The position numbers and the translations under genes are program-made. Positions 24,942-34,786 of a stretch of DNA of 64,000 bases are shown here, one piece after another (positions within the stretch are counted from its first letter, which is position 1; each line of letters opens with the position of its first letter). The notes beneath the pieces are model-generated. The model ran no database searches. It was not told the origin of the DNA and saw only the letters and a list, made by a program, of their open reading frames with translations. Origin of the DNA: Krasilnikoviella flava (GTDB lineage: Bacteria; Actinomycetota; Actinomycetes; Actinomycetales; Cellulomonadaceae); the NCBI RefSeq assembly GCF_900167525.1, contig NZ_FUZQ01000007.1:1-64000 (forward strand). The letters are read 5' to 3'.

Positions 24942-25867
24942 GTACCGCGACCGAGACCGCGCGGCCGTCCGCCGCGCCCGTGGTGCGCGACGTCCGCCCG
25001 GACGCGCGCCGCCCGCGGCCGCGGGTCGGCAAGATCCTGCTGGGGGCGCTGGGGATCGTGCTCTCCCTCGTGTGGGCGTTCCCCGTCTACTGGATGCTGC
25101 TGTCGGCCGTGACGCCGGACGCCCGCCTCCGGGCGAGCACCCCGAGCTTCCTGCCCACGCACTTCACGCTCTCGAACTTCGGCAGCGTGCTGACGGGCTC
25201 GGGGTTCGGCGGGGCGCTGCGGATGAGCCTGATGATCACGGGCGTGACGATCGTGGTCGTCCTGGCGTTCGCGTTCCTCGCGGCGCTCGCCATCAGCCGC
25301 TGGCGCTTCCGCGGCCGGACCGGCTTCGTGCTGGCGGTGCTGTTCATCCAGATGCTGCCCGCCGAGGGCCTGTTCATCGCGCAGTACAAGATGCTCTCGA
25401 CAGTGGGGGAGAGCGCGCCCGTGCTCGGCCTCAACTCCGTGCTCGGTATCTCGATCCTGTACGCCGCGATGCTGGTGCCGTTCACGATCTGGATGCTGCG
25501 CGGCTTCGTCGCGGGCGTCCCGGCGGAGCTCGAGGAGGCGGCCATGGTCGACGGGCTCTCGCGCACCAAGGCGTTCCTGCGGATCACGTTCCCGCTGCTC
25601 GCGCCGGGCCTCGTCGCCTCGGGCGTGTACGCGTTCCTCCAGGCGTGGAACGAGTTCACGACGGCGCTCGTGATCCTGCCCGCCGAGGACCACCAGACGC
25701 TGCCGATCTGGCTGCGCAGCTTCCTGTCCGCCTCGGCGAACCGCGGCATCGACTGGGGCGAGGTCATGGCGGCCTCGACGCTCATCGCGGTGCCGGTCAT
25801 CGTCTTCTTCCTCTTCGTGCAGGGCCGGATGACGTCCGGTCTGGTCTCCGGGGCGGTGAAGGGCTGA
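24938..25867 (+). CDS. Sugar ABC transporter permease 2 (MalG type)
   Basis: 309 residues. A 35-residue polar N-terminus is followed by six helices. The EAA loop is LEEAAMVDGLSRTKAFLRIT, followed by FPLL. The segment FPVYWMLLSAVTP is typical of MalG-like permeases. It pairs with the preceding permease as a heterodimer. The ROK kinase begins one base after its stop, so the whole set is probably one operon. Confidence 0.92.
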   Translation: MSTATETARPSAAPVVRDVRPDARRPRPRVGKILLGALGIVLSLVWAFPVYWMLLSAVTPDARLRASTPSFLPTHFTLSNFGSVLTGSGFGGALRMSLMITGVTIVVVLAFAFLAALAISRWRFRGRTGFVLAVLFIQMLPAEGLFIAQYKMLSTVGESAPVLGLNSVLGISILYAAMLVPFTIWMLRGFVAGVPAELEEAAMVDGLSRTKAFLRITFPLLAPGLVASGVYAFLQAWNEFTTALVILPAEDHQTLPIWLRSFLSASANRGIDWGEVMAASTLIAVPVIVFFLFVQGRMTSGLVSGAVKG

Positions 25868-25868
25868 C

Positions 25869-26876
25869 GTGGACGACGGCACAACGAGGGTGACGGGTCG
25901 CCCGACCGGACCGACCGTCGGGCTCGACATCGGCGGCACCAAGACGCTCGCCGTCCTGCTCGACGCGGCCGGCGCCACCGTGGCGCAGGCACGGCTGGCC
26001 ACCGAGCGGGGTCCGGCCGGCGTGGTGGCGGGCGCGGCACGCGCCGTGCGCGGCGTCGCCCGACAGGCCGGGGTCGACGTCTCCGAGGTCGCCGGCGTGG
26101 GCGTCGGCATGCCTGGCCTCGTCGACCCCGCCGCGGGCACCGTGCGCCACGCCGTGAACGTCGGCGTGGACGCGTCGCCGCTGGCGCTCGCCCGGCTGCT
26201 CGGCGAAGAGCTCGGCGGCGTCCCCGTGGGCCTGGAGAACGACCTGAACGTGGCGGCGCTCGGCGCCGCGCACCTGGAGGCCACCGCGACGGGCACGCCG
26301 CGGGGCAGCGTGGACCTCGCGTTCCTCGCGCTCGGCACCGGGCTGGCCGCGGGCCTCGTGCTCGACGGCGAGCTCCGGCGCGGGTTCGGCGGCGCCGCGG
26401 GCGAGATCGGGCACGTGCCGGTCGACCCGGGCGGCCCCGTGTGCCCGTGCGGTCAGCGCGGCTGCCTCGAGCTGTACGCGTCGGGCACGGCGGTGGCCCG
26501 GCTGTGGCCCACCGACACGGGCCGCCCGGCGCCCGTCGAGCTGTTCGAGGCGGCAGCCCGTGGCGTGCCCGCGGCCGTCGAGGTGCGCGACGCCTACGCG
26601 TCGGCCGTCGCCGCGGCCGTGCGCATGCTGGTGCTCACGGTCGACGTCCAGCACGTGGTGCTGGGCGGCGGGGTGGCCCAGCTCGGCGACCCGCTGCTCG
26701 ACGCCGTGCGCGCCGCCCTGACGCGGGAGTCGCGGTCCTCCGGATTCCTCGGCTCGCTGCACCTGGCCGACCGGGTCCGCCTCGCGCCGGGCCGCGTGCC
26801 CGTGGGCGCCGTGGGCGCCGCCGTCGTCGGGCGCACGGTCGCCGGCCCGGCACCGGTGAACGGGGTGGCGTCGTGA
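25869..26876 (+). CDS. ROK-family sugar kinase (probable N-acetylglucosamine or glucose kinase)
   Basis: 335 residues. The phosphate-1 site VGLDIGGTKTLAVLL and catalytic Asp in ENDLNVAALG are present. The adenosine-side ALGTGLAAGLV and the ROK zinc motif CPCGQRGCLELY follow. No HTH is present, so it is an enzyme rather than a regulator. In context it should phosphorylate the imported sugar for entry into GlcN-6-P metabolism. The exact substrate cannot be read from sequence. The stop overlaps the GTG of the second binding-protein gene. Confidence 0.88.
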   Translation: MDDGTTRVTGRPTGPTVGLDIGGTKTLAVLLDAAGATVAQARLATERGPAGVVAGAARAVRGVARQAGVDVSEVAGVGVGMPGLVDPAAGTVRHAVNVGVDASPLALARLLGEELGGVPVGLENDLNVAALGAAHLEATATGTPRGSVDLAFLALGTGLAAGLVLDGELRRGFGGAAGEIGHVPVDPGGPVCPCGQRGCLELYASGTAVARLWPTDTGRPAPVELFEAAARGVPAAVEVRDAYASAVAAAVRMLVLTVDVQHVVLGGGVAQLGDPLLDAVRAALTRESRSSGFLGSLHLADRVRLAPGRVPVGAVGAAVVGRTVAGPAPVNGVAS

Positions 26877-28189
26877 CCCGACGTCGGGCAGGGGCGGCCA
26901 CCGGTCTGCTCGTGCTCGCGCTGGCGGGGTGCTCCACGCCGGGCGCCGGCGCGGAGCGGTCGGGTCCCGACCAGGACCTCACGATGTGGTTGGTCGGCAC
27001 GGACACCACGCCCGAGCTGCGCGAGTACCTGGTGCAGACGTTCGAGGACGAGCACCCGGGCGCGACCCTCACGATCGAGCAGCAGGAGTGGGGCGACCTC
27101 GTCGAGAACCTCACCGAGGCGCTGGACGACCCCGCCACCACGCCGGACGTCGTCGAGGTCGGGAACACCCAGTCGCCGACGTTCACCACCTCCGGCGCGT
27201 TCCGCGAGATCTCGCCGGAGCTGTTCGAGGAGCTGGGCGGCGACGCGCTGCTGCCTTCGTTCGTCGAGGCGGGGTCGGTCGACGGCCGCCACTACGCGCT
27301 GCCCTACTACTTCGGCTCGCGCTACGTCTTCTACCGCAAGGACCTGTGGGCTGCCGCCGGGTTCGACAAGCCGACGACGCTGGCCGAGTTCGGCGAGACG
27401 GTCAAGGCGCTGACCGACGACGACCACGCCGGGTTCGCGATGGGCGGCCAGGACTGGCGCAACGGCGTCTCCTGGGTGTTCGCGAACGGCGGCGAGCTCG
27501 CGGTGAAGGAGGGCGACCGCTGGGTGTCGACCCTGTCGGACCCGAGGACCGTCGAGGGCCTCGAGATGTGGCAGGACGTGTACGAGAACGCGTCGTACCT
27601 GCCGTCCACCGAGAAGGACGTCTCGTACTGGGACTTCCTCAACGACGGCGTGGAGGAGGCTCCGCCCGCGGCGGCCACGATCATGGCGCCCGCCTGGGCG
27701 CGCTGGTCGATCGGCCACCTCGAGCGCAACGACGAGGGCGAGCTGGTGCGCGACGGGATGAAGGACGGCGACACGTTCGACATCTTCGCGCTGCCGGGCG
27801 TGGACGGGGGCCCGGCCCCGGTCTTCGCGGGCGGGTCGAACATCGCGGTCTCCGCCACGTCGCCGAGCCCCGAGCTGGCCGAGGACGTGCTGCGCGTCGT
27901 CTTCTCCGACGAGTTCCAGGAGAGGCTCGCCGGCAGCGGGCTCGGGCCGGCGAACGCCGAGGCGCAGGAGCTGATGAAGGCCGACAAGTTCGGCCGCCTG
28001 ATGGTCCGCACGGCCGCCGCCTCGAAGCTCACGCCGGCGGCGCCCGGCTGGGCCTCGATCGAGGACGCCGGCGTCTACGAGGAGCTCTTCGGCCGGATCT
28101 CCGACGGCGGCGACGTCGCGACGCTCGCCGAGGAGTTCGACGCCCGCCTCACGCCGATGCTCAACACCCCGGCGACAGCCGAGGACTGA
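26873..28189 (+). CDS. Sugar ABC transporter binding lipoprotein 2 (paralogue of lipoprotein 1)
   Basis: 438 residues from the GTG at 26873. Lipobox LALAGCST. It aligns along its whole length with the product at 22573, sharing blocks such as FAMGGQDWRNG, SWVFANGGELAVK and the LTPAAPGWA region. The duplication probably arose within the operon. The two may differ in ligand (mono- versus disaccharide) or affinity while sharing the permeases. Placement between kinase and nagB, coupled by GTGA, shows it is part of the unit. Confidence 0.9.
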   Translation: MTRRRAGAATGLLVLALAGCSTPGAGAERSGPDQDLTMWLVGTDTTPELREYLVQTFEDEHPGATLTIEQQEWGDLVENLTEALDDPATTPDVVEVGNTQSPTFTTSGAFREISPELFEELGGDALLPSFVEAGSVDGRHYALPYYFGSRYVFYRKDLWAAAGFDKPTTLAEFGETVKALTDDDHAGFAMGGQDWRNGVSWVFANGGELAVKEGDRWVSTLSDPRTVEGLEMWQDVYENASYLPSTEKDVSYWDFLNDGVEEAPPAAATIMAPAWARWSIGHLERNDEGELVRDGMKDGDTFDIFALPGVDGGPAPVFAGGSNIAVSATSPSPELAEDVLRVVFSDEFQERLAGSGLGPANAEAQELMKADKFGRLMVRTAAASKLTPAAPGWASIEDAGVYEELFGRISDGGDVATLAEEFDARLTPMLNTPATAED

Positions 28190-28250
28190 CGCGCCCGACG
28201 CACGACCACGGGGATGATGGACCCGATCCCCCGAGAGACTGGAGCCCCGC

Positions 28251-29033
28251 ATGGAAGTCGTGATCGCCCCCGCCGAGGAGCTGGCCGTGCTCGCGGCCGA
28301 CGCGATCGAGGCGCTGCTGCGCCGTGACCCCGCCGTCGTGCTCGGCCTGGCCACCGGCTCGAGCCCGCTGAAGGTGTACGACGAGCTGGCGCGCCGCCAC
28401 CGCGAGGAGGGCCTGTCGTTCGCCCGTGCCCGCGGGTTCATGCTGGACGAGTACGTGGGGCTGCCCGCCGAGCACCCCCAGCGGTACCGCAACGTGATCG
28501 AGACGGAGATCGCCTCGCGCGTCGCGTGGCCGGCCGACCAGGTCCTCGGGCCCGACGGCCTGGCCGCGGACATCCCCGCGGCGTGCTCCGCGTACGAGCA
28601 GGCGATCACGGACGCCGGTGGCGTGGACCTGCAGATCCTGGGGATCGGCACGGACGGCCACATCGCGTTCAACGAGCCCGGGTCGTCGCTCGCGTCGCGC
28701 ACCCGGATCAAGACCCTCACCGCCCAGACCCGGGTGGACAACGCGCGGTTCTTCGACGACGACGTGGAGCAGGTGCCGACGCACTGCCTCACCCAGGGCC
28801 TGGGCACGATCATGCAGGCGCGCCACCTGGTGCTGCTCGCGACCGGGCGGCAGAAGGCCGAGGCCGTGCACCAGCTCGTCGAGGGGCCGATCTCCGCGAT
28901 GTGGCCGGGCACGGTGATGCAGCTGCACCCGCACGCCACGGTGCTGGTCGACGACGCGGCGGCCTCGCGCCTGCAGCTCGGCGACTACTACCGCCAGACG
29001 TTCACCAGCAAGCCCGGCTGGCAGGGCCTGTGA
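28251..29033 (+). CDS. nagB: Glucosamine-6-phosphate deaminase
   Basis: 260 residues, full length. It converts GlcN-6-P to fructose-6-P and ammonia. Active-site blocks are LGLATGSSPLKVYDEL, FMLDEYVGL (catalytic Asp) and GIGTDGHIAFNEPGSS (catalytic His). It ends the amino-sugar operon and connects imported sugar to glycolysis. The deacetylase NagA that would be needed for GlcNAc-6-P is not in the window. GAGACTGGAG upstream of the ATG is a plausible ribosome site. Confidence 0.95.
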   Translation: MEVVIAPAEELAVLAADAIEALLRRDPAVVLGLATGSSPLKVYDELARRHREEGLSFARARGFMLDEYVGLPAEHPQRYRNVIETEIASRVAWPADQVLGPDGLAADIPAACSAYEQAITDAGGVDLQILGIGTDGHIAFNEPGSSLASRTRIKTLTAQTRVDNARFFDDDVEQVPTHCLTQGLGTIMQARHLVLLATGRQKAEAVHQLVEGPISAMWPGTVMQLHPHATVLVDDAAASRLQLGDYYRQTFTSKPGWQGL

Positions 29034-29107
29034 TCCGTGCCCGGATCCGCGCCACGGGGGCGGTCGTGGCCGCGGAGCGTCGGGGGGTCCGTCGTAGACT
29101 GCCCGGC

Positions 29108-29425
29108 ATGAGCGATCCCCTCTCCACCCCGCCCGCCGACCCCTCGCAGGACACCGGGGCCGGCACCAGCGTGCTGGAGCGTCCGGACACCCGCGAGCAG
29201 GCGGCGGAGCCGGGCGACCACGAGCGCTTCGCGCACTACGTGCGCAAGGAGAAGATCATGGAGTCGGCCCTGTCGGGCAAGCCCGTGATCGCGCTCTGCG
29301 GCAAGGTGTGGGTGCCGGGTCGCGACCCGGCGAAGTTCCCCGTGTGCCCGGTCTGCAAGGAGATCTACGACGGCCTGCGCGACCCGCAGGACGGCGAGGG
29401 CGGCGAGGGCGACTCCGGCAAGTGA
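29108..29425 (+). CDS. DUF3039 protein
   Basis: 105 residues. A disordered N-terminus precedes the family core: HERFAHYVRKEKIMESALSG, VIALCGKVWVPGRDP and CPVCKEIYDG. The CPVC pair and the upstream Cys suggest a small zinc-binding fold. Function unknown; in actinobacteria it commonly precedes a DEAD/DEAH helicase gene as here, coupled by GTGA. TAGACT is 7 nt before the ATG. Confidence 0.88.
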   Translation: MSDPLSTPPADPSQDTGAGTSVLERPDTREQAAEPGDHERFAHYVRKEKIMESALSGKPVIALCGKVWVPGRDPAKFPVCPVCKEIYDGLRDPQDGEGGEGDSGK

Positions 29426-31284
29426 GCGCCCAGCCGCTTCCCGAGCCCGAGTCCACCCCCGATCTCTTCGAAGCCGCGGCGGAGCCGGCCAAGCCGCTGC
29501 CGCTGCCGCAGTCGCCGTCGTCGTCGGCGGCGTCGCACCTCAGCCCGGCGTTCCCGCGCCGGGCCCCGTGGGGCACCGCATCCAACCTTCGTGCCTGGCA
29601 GGCGGAGGCCCTGGAGCTGTACCGGCAGCGCGACCCGCGCGACTTCCTCGCGGTCGCGACGCCGGGCGCCGGCAAGACGACGTTCGCGCTCCGCGTCGCC
29701 ACCGAGCTGCTCGAGGCCGGGATCGTGCGGCGCGTGACCGTCGTGGCACCCACGGAGCACCTCAAGCACCAGTGGGCGGACGCCGCCGCGCGTGTCGGCA
29801 TCCGGATCGACCCGTCGTTCAAGAACAGCCAGGGCAGGCACGGCTCGCACTACGACGGCGTCGCCCTGACGTACGCGCAGGTCGCGGCCAAGCCGGCGCT
29901 GCACCGCGCCCGCACGGAGGCGGCCCGCACGCTCGTCATCCTCGACGAGGTGCACCACGGCGGCGACGCCCTGAGCTGGGGCGAAGCCGTCCGGGAGGCG
30001 TTCGAGGACGCGACCAAGCGGCTCGCGCTGACGGGCACGCCGTTCCGGTCGGACACGGCGCCGATCCCGTTCGTCACCTACGAGGAGGACCGCGAGGGCA
30101 TCCGCCGGTCCAAGGCGGACTACACCTACGGCTACGGCGACGCGCTGCGCGACCACGTCGTGCGGCCCGTGCTGTTCATGACCTACTCGGGCAACATGCG
30201 CTGGCGCACCAAGGCCGGCGACGAGGTCAGCGCCCGCCTCGGCGAGGCGATGACGAAGGACATGCACGGCCAGGCGTGGCGCACCGCGCTGGACCCGAAC
30301 GGCGAGTGGATCCCGTCGGTGCTCGCCGGTGCGGACAAGCGGCTGACCGAGATGCGCCGCGCCGTCCCCGACGCGGGAGGGCTCGTCATCGCGACGGACC
30401 AGACGGACGCGCGGGCCTACGCCGGGCACCTGGCGCGCCTCACCGGGCAGAGCCCGACGGTCGTGCTGTCCGACGACGACGGCGCGAGCGCCCGCATCGA
30501 CGAGTTCGCCCAGAGCGACTCGCGGTGGATGGTGGCCGTGCGCATGGTGTCCGAGGGCGTGGACGTGCCGCGTCTGGCGGTCGGCGTGTACGCCACCAGC
30601 ACCTCCACCCCGCTGTTCTTCGCGCAGGCGGTGGGCCGGTTCGTGCGCGCCCGCAAGCGGGGCGAGACGGCGTCGGTCTTCCTGCCGAGCGTGCCGCTGC
30701 TGCTCGAGCTGGCCAACGGCATGGAGCTCGAGCGGGACCACGCGCTGGACCGGCCGAAGACGGCCGAGGAGCAGGGCATCGAGTACGACCCGGAGGCGGA
30801 GCTGCTCGCGGCTGCCAATCGGGAGGAGAAGGCGTCGGGCGAGCTCCTCGGCTCGTTCGAGGCGCTCGAGGCGCAGGCGTCGTTCGACCGCGTGCTCTTC
30901 GACGGCGGCGAGTTCGGCACCGGCGCGGACGTCGGCTCCGCCGAAGAGCTCGACTTCCTCGGCCTTCCGGGGCTGCTCGAGGCCGACCAGGTGACCACGC
31001 TGCTGCGGCAGCGGCAGGCGCAGCAGGTGCGCGGGCGGGGCGGCGCCACGGCGTCCGAGGCCGCGCTCGAGCAGTCGGAGGCGGAGCACCGCCGGGCCGC
31101 CGACCTGCGCAAGGAGCTGTCCAAGCTGGTCTCGGCCTGGGCCCGCAAGAGCAGCACGCCGCACGGGTCGGTGCACAACGAGCTGCGCCGTCGGTGCGGC
31201 GGCCCCGAGGTGCCGCTCGCCACCGCCGAGCAGCTCACCGCGCGCGTCGAGATGGTGCGGGGCTGGTTCGTCGGGAAGCGATAG
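29422..31284 (+). CDS. DEAD/DEAH-box (superfamily 2) helicase
   Basis: 620 residues. Motif I is ATPGAGKTTFAL, motif II LVILDEVHHGGD, motif III LALTGTPFRS. The helicase C-terminal domain has SEGVDVPRLAVGVYAT and QAVGRFVRAR (motif VI). Acidic/coiled C-terminal segments follow (EQSEAEHRRAADLRKELSKL). It is a DNA or RNA helicase of the type widely conserved in actinobacteria next to DUF3039; the substrate is unknown. GTG start overlaps the DUF3039 stop. Confidence 0.9.
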   Translation: MSAQPLPEPESTPDLFEAAAEPAKPLPLPQSPSSSAASHLSPAFPRRAPWGTASNLRAWQAEALELYRQRDPRDFLAVATPGAGKTTFALRVATELLEAGIVRRVTVVAPTEHLKHQWADAAARVGIRIDPSFKNSQGRHGSHYDGVALTYAQVAAKPALHRARTEAARTLVILDEVHHGGDALSWGEAVREAFEDATKRLALTGTPFRSDTAPIPFVTYEEDREGIRRSKADYTYGYGDALRDHVVRPVLFMTYSGNMRWRTKAGDEVSARLGEAMTKDMHGQAWRTALDPNGEWIPSVLAGADKRLTEMRRAVPDAGGLVIATDQTDARAYAGHLARLTGQSPTVVLSDDDGASARIDEFAQSDSRWMVAVRMVSEGVDVPRLAVGVYATSTSTPLFFAQAVGRFVRARKRGETASVFLPSVPLLLELANGMELERDHALDRPKTAEEQGIEYDPEAELLAAANREEKASGELLGSFEALEAQASFDRVLFDGGEFGTGADVGSAEELDFLGLPGLLEADQVTTLLRQRQAQQVRGRGGATASEAALEQSEAEHRRAADLRKELSKLVSAWARKSSTPHGSVHNELRRRCGGPEVPLATAEQLTARVEMVRGWFVGKR

Positions 31285-31297
31285 CCCCACCCCACCT

Positions 31298-32734
31298 TCA
31301 GCGCAGCACGAGGTCCACGGTGGGGATCGCGGGGTCCCCGGCCGAGAGCCGTCGCCCGCCGCGCGGCAGCTCGGCGCGCGCCTGCAGATGGTGCCGGGCC
31401 GCGTTCTGCACGCCGTAGGCGCCCACCCAGCGGGAGTCGACGGCGCCGTCCACGACGAGCGGGACCAGGAGGCGGCGCAGGTCGGGTTGCTCGCCGTCCG
31501 ACGGCCGGTCGTCCGGGGCGCCACCGTCCTCGGGCGACCAGGCCACGACGAGGTCGTCCGGCCCGGTGACGAGCACCTCCTCGACGGCTCGGCCGTCGGA
31601 CCCGAAGCGCCGCGCCGCGCCCTTGCGGCCGCCCTGGCTCGTCTTGTGCGCGGACGCCTTCGCGACCGGCTGCAGCACCCCCGAGGCGTCGGCGCGCGCG
31701 ACGAGCTTGTAGACCATGCCGCAGGTGGGCGCGCCCGACCCGGTGACGAGCGAGGTGCCCACGCCGTAGACGTCCACCGGCATCGCGGCGAGCCCGGCGA
31801 TCGCGTGCTCGTCCAGGTCGGACGTCACGACGATCTTCGTACCGGTGGCGCCGAGCTCGTCGAGCTGGCGGCGCACCTCGACCGCGAGGACGCCGAGGTC
31901 GCCCGAGTCGAGACGGACGGCGCCCAGCGACGTCCCGGCGGCGGCGATCGCGTTCTCGACGCCGCGCCGCACGTCGTACGTGTCGACCAGCAGCGTGGTC
32001 CCGGTGCCGAGGGACGCGACCTGGGAGTCGAACGCCGACCGCTCGTCGTCGTGCAGGAGGGTGAACGAGTGCGCGGCCGTGCCGATCGTGTCGACCCCGT
32101 AGCGCATGCCCGCCTCGAGGTTCGACGTGCCGGCGAACCCGCCCACGACGGCAGCGCGTGCGGCCGCGACGGCGGCCTGCTCGTGCGCCCGCCGCGAGCC
32201 CATCTCGAGCACCGGGCGGTCCACCGCGGCGCTCGTCATGCGCGACGCGGCGGAGGCGATCGCGGAGTCGTAGTTGAGGATCGACAGGATCAGGGTCTCG
32301 AGGAGCACCGCCTCGGCGAACGTGCCCTCGACCTGCAGCACGGGAGAGCCGGGGAAGAAGATCTCGCCCTCGGCGTACCCCTGGATCGAGCCGGTGAACC
32401 GGTAGCCGCGCAGGAAGTCGAGGGTGCGGGCGTCCACCACGCCGGCCCGCTCGAGGTAGGTCAGCTCGGCGTCCCCGAAGCGGAAGTGAGCGAGCGCCTC
32501 CAGGATGCGGCCGGTGCCCGCGAGCACCCCGTAGCGCCGGCCGGCGGGCAGCCGCCGGGTGAACACCTCGAAGACGCAGTGCCGGTGCGCGGTGCCGTCG
32601 GCGAGGGCGGCCTGCAGCATCGTCAGCTCGTAGCGGTCCGTGAGCAGGGCGACCGACGGGCGGACGGACGGGAGGGGGGCCGCCGGGACGGCGTGCAGCG
32701 ACGGGGCGGCGCCGCCCCGGGGCTCGTCGGTCAT
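31298..32734 (-). CDS. pncB: Nicotinate phosphoribosyltransferase
   Basis: 478 residues from the ATG at 32734. It makes nicotinate mononucleotide from nicotinate and PRPP (NAD salvage). The N-terminal LLTDRYELTMLQAAL, the catalytic-region GSRRAHEQAA and the phosphate-binding GVGTSLVTGS are present. A TACCGT hexamer is 6 nt before the start, suggesting a leaderless transcript. It is divergent from clpS, as Rv1330c is in Mycobacterium tuberculosis. It converges with the helicase gene, 13 bases apart. Confidence 0.93.
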   Translation of the reverse strand: MTDEPRGGAAPSLHAVPAAPLPSVRPSVALLTDRYELTMLQAALADGTAHRHCVFEVFTRRLPAGRRYGVLAGTGRILEALAHFRFGDAELTYLERAGVVDARTLDFLRGYRFTGSIQGYAEGEIFFPGSPVLQVEGTFAEAVLLETLILSILNYDSAIASAASRMTSAAVDRPVLEMGSRRAHEQAAVAAARAAVVGGFAGTSNLEAGMRYGVDTIGTAAHSFTLLHDDERSAFDSQVASLGTGTTLLVDTYDVRRGVENAIAAAGTSLGAVRLDSGDLGVLAVEVRRQLDELGATGTKIVVTSDLDEHAIAGLAAMPVDVYGVGTSLVTGSGAPTCGMVYKLVARADASGVLQPVAKASAHKTSQGGRKGAARRFGSDGRAVEEVLVTGPDDLVVAWSPEDGGAPDDRPSDGEQPDLRRLLVPLVVDGAVDSRWVGAYGVQNAARHHLQARAELPRGGRRLSAGDPAIPTVDLVLR

Positions 32735-32829
32735 GGGGACACGGTAGGGGGCACGCGCGGATCCGGCAGGGCGTGGCCCGCCTGCCGGACGGTCGACGCC
32801 CACGGCTCGGCTGCGCCTAGGCTGGGCGG

Positions 32830-33195
32830 GTGAACGGGCAGACGACGACGGCGGCGACCGCGGTCGCGGCGACCGAGGTGGAGCGCGAGACGCGGACCGA
32901 CGCGGCGACGGCCGTCGCCGACCCGTGGGTGACGATCGTGTGGAACGACCCGGTGAACCTCATGTCGTACGTGAGCTACGTCTTCGAGAGCTATTTCGGC
33001 TACCCGCCGGCGAAGGCGCAGAAGCTGATGATGCAGGTGCACCACGACGGGCGCGCCGTCGTGTCGTCCGGCCCGCGCGAGCGCATGGAGGTGGACGTGC
33101 AGGCCATGCACGGGTTCGGGCTGTGGGCCACGCTGCGGCAGTCGGGTGCGTCCGACGGCGGCGTCGAGGGCGGCGCGGCAGGAGGCGCCGCGTGA
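32830..33195 (+). CDS. clpS: ATP-dependent Clp protease adaptor ClpS
   Basis: 121 residues. ClpS hands N-degron substrates to the ClpC/ClpP protease. The core motif [20 protein letters not shown] and the ClpC-binding helix HHDGRAVV ... [17 protein letters not shown] are intact. The N-terminal 30 residues are Thr/Ala-rich, and a Gly/Ala tail follows the core. TAGGCT lies 6 nt before the GTG. The stop overlaps the start of the DUF2017 gene. Confidence 0.93.
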   Translation: MNGQTTTAATAVAATEVERETRTDAATAVADPWVTIVWNDPVNLMSYVSYVFESYFGYPPAKAQKLMMQVHHDGRAVVSSGPRERMEVDVQAMHGFGLWATLRQSGASDGGVEGGAAGGAA

Positions 33196-33875
33196 CGCCG
33201 TTCCGGTCCGCGCCGGCGGGCTACGTCGCCCGGTGGGAGGACGTCGAGCGGGAGGTGCTCGGCCGCGTCGCGCGCGACGTCGCGGAGCTGGTGCGCGCCG
33301 AGTCGGGGCTGGAGCCGGGCATCGAGGTCGGTGACGGCGTCGCGTTCACGGGCGTGGCACGGGTGCCGCAGGACCCGGCGGTGCAGCGCCTGCTGCCCGA
33401 CGCGCACGACGAGGACGCCGACGTCGCCACCGAGTTCCGGCACCTGACCCAGACGGACCTCGCCGCTGGCAAGGTTGCGCGCCTCCTGGCGTTCGCCGAC
33501 GCGATCGAGTCCCCGGACGAGCTGCCGGACGACCCGCGGGCGGGCGCGGAGGTCGTCGTGCCGCGCGAGTCGGCGCAGGAGTTCGCCGGTGCCCTCACCG
33601 ACGTGCGACTCGTGCTGGCGGAGCGGCTGGGGCTGGTCGACGACGCCGACGTGGAGACCCTGCACGACGACGTCCTGTCCGGCGTCGACGAGGAGGACGA
33701 GGACACCGACGACGCCGACGACACCCCCGACGAGTTCGCCGGCTGGGAGCGGGTCGGGCTGTCGGGCCCGGAGCGGCGGTACTGGGGCGGCGTGTTCGTC
33801 GCGGCCGGGTTCGCGCAGGAGTCGCTGGTCGACGAGATGCTCGCGGACCTGCGTGCAGGGCGTGCGGACGGGTGA
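33192..33875 (+). CDS. DUF2017 protein
   Basis: 227 residues. Helical protein with the family blocks [34 protein letters not shown] and REWG-like [21 protein letters not shown] very acidic insert ([16 protein letters not shown]) precedes the C-terminus. It always follows clpS in actinobacteria (Rv1332 in M. tuberculosis), which hints at a link to proteolysis, but no function is established. GTG start, coupled to clpS. Confidence 0.88.
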   Translation: MTPFRSAPAGYVARWEDVEREVLGRVARDVAELVRAESGLEPGIEVGDGVAFTGVARVPQDPAVQRLLPDAHDEDADVATEFRHLTQTDLAAGKVARLLAFADAIESPDELPDDPRAGAEVVVPRESAQEFAGALTDVRLVLAERLGLVDDADVETLHDDVLSGVDEEDEDTDDADDTPDEFAGWERVGLSGPERRYWGGVFVAAGFAQESLVDEMLADLRAGRADG

Positions 33876-33878
33876 CCG

Positions 33879-33910
33879 CAGCAGCGTCCCCGCAGGCCGG
33901 GACGCTGCTG
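33879..33910 (+). terminator. Hairpin terminator after the clpS-DUF2017 unit
   Basis: Perfect 12-bp stem CAGCAGCGTCCC / GGGACGCTGCTG with an 8-base loop, 3 bases after the DUF2017 stop. Confidence 0.78.
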
Positions 33911-33982
33911 TGGCGGGCGCCACGCCGTGTCGCCGCTCACTCCCCGGGGTCCTGACGGTCCGTCGCGACTAGGCTTCCTCGG

Positions 33983-34786
33983 GTGAACGACGCCCCCATC
34001 GGGATCTTCGACAGCGGCGTCGGCGGGCTGACCGTCGCGCGCTCCATCCTCGACCAGCTGCCCCACGAGCAGGTGCTCTACCTGGGCGACACGGCGAACA
34101 GCCCGTACGGGCCGAAGCCGCTCGCCGCCGTGCGCGCGATGGCGCTCGACGTCATGGACCGGCTGGTCGACGAGGGCGTGAAGATGCTGGTCATCGCCTG
34201 CAACTCCGCGACCGCGGTCGCGCTGCCCGACGCCCGCGAGCGGTACACCGTGCGGCGCGGCATCCCGGTGGTCGAGGTGATCCGCCCTGCGGCACGACGC
34301 GCGGTGCTCGCCTCCAAGACCGGGCGCATCGGCGTCATCGGCACCAAGGCGACCGTCGACTCGCGCGCCTACGACGACGCGTTCCACGTGACCCCTGGGC
34401 TGGAGATCACCACGCAGGCATGTCCGGACTTCGTTCCGCTGGTGGAGCGGGGGCTGACGTCCGGCCCCGAGGTGCTCGAGGTCGCCCACCGCTACCTGGA
34501 CCCGGTGAAGGCCGCCGGCGTCGACACTCTCGTCCTGGGCTGCACCCACTACCCGCTGCTCGCGGGCGCCGTCTCGTACGTCATGGGGGAGGACGTCACC
34601 CTCGTCTCGAGCGCCGAGGAGACCGCCAAGGACGTGTACCGCAACCTCGTGCAGCACGACCTGGAGCGGTCGTCCGACGCGCCCCCGCCCGCGCACCGCT
34701 TCCTCGCCACGGGGACGCCCGAGCCGTTCGAGCAGCTCGCGCGCCGGTTCCTGGGGCCGGAGGTGGCCCTGGTGGAGGCCGCATGA
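33983..34786 (+). CDS. murI: Glutamate racemase
   Basis: 267 residues. It supplies D-glutamate for peptidoglycan. Substrate and catalytic motifs are [30 protein letters not shown], the first catalytic Cys in IACNSATA and the second in [15 protein letters not shown] 7 nt before the GTG suggests a leaderless message. The ATGA overlap couples it to the metallo-hydrolase gene, the same order as Rv1338-Rv1339 in M. tuberculosis. Confidence 0.95.
   Translation: MNDAPIGIFDSGVGGLTVARSILDQLPHEQVLYLGDTANSPYGPKPLAAVRAMALDVMDRLVDEGVKMLVIACNSATAVALPDARERYTVRRGIPVVEVIRPAARRAVLASKTGRIGVIGTKATVDSRAYDDAFHVTPGLEITTQACPDFVPLVERGLTSGPEVLEVAHRYLDPVKAAGVDTLVLGCTHYPLLAGAVSYVMGEDVTLVSSAEETAKDVYRNLVQHDLERSSDAPPPAHRFLATGTPEPFEQLARRFLGPEVALVEAA

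Noticed and set aside
26441-26872. Upstream extension of the second binding protein's frame
   Set aside because: It overlaps the ROK kinase in another frame and is Arg/Ala-rich; the GTG at 26873 with lipoprotein signal is the real start.
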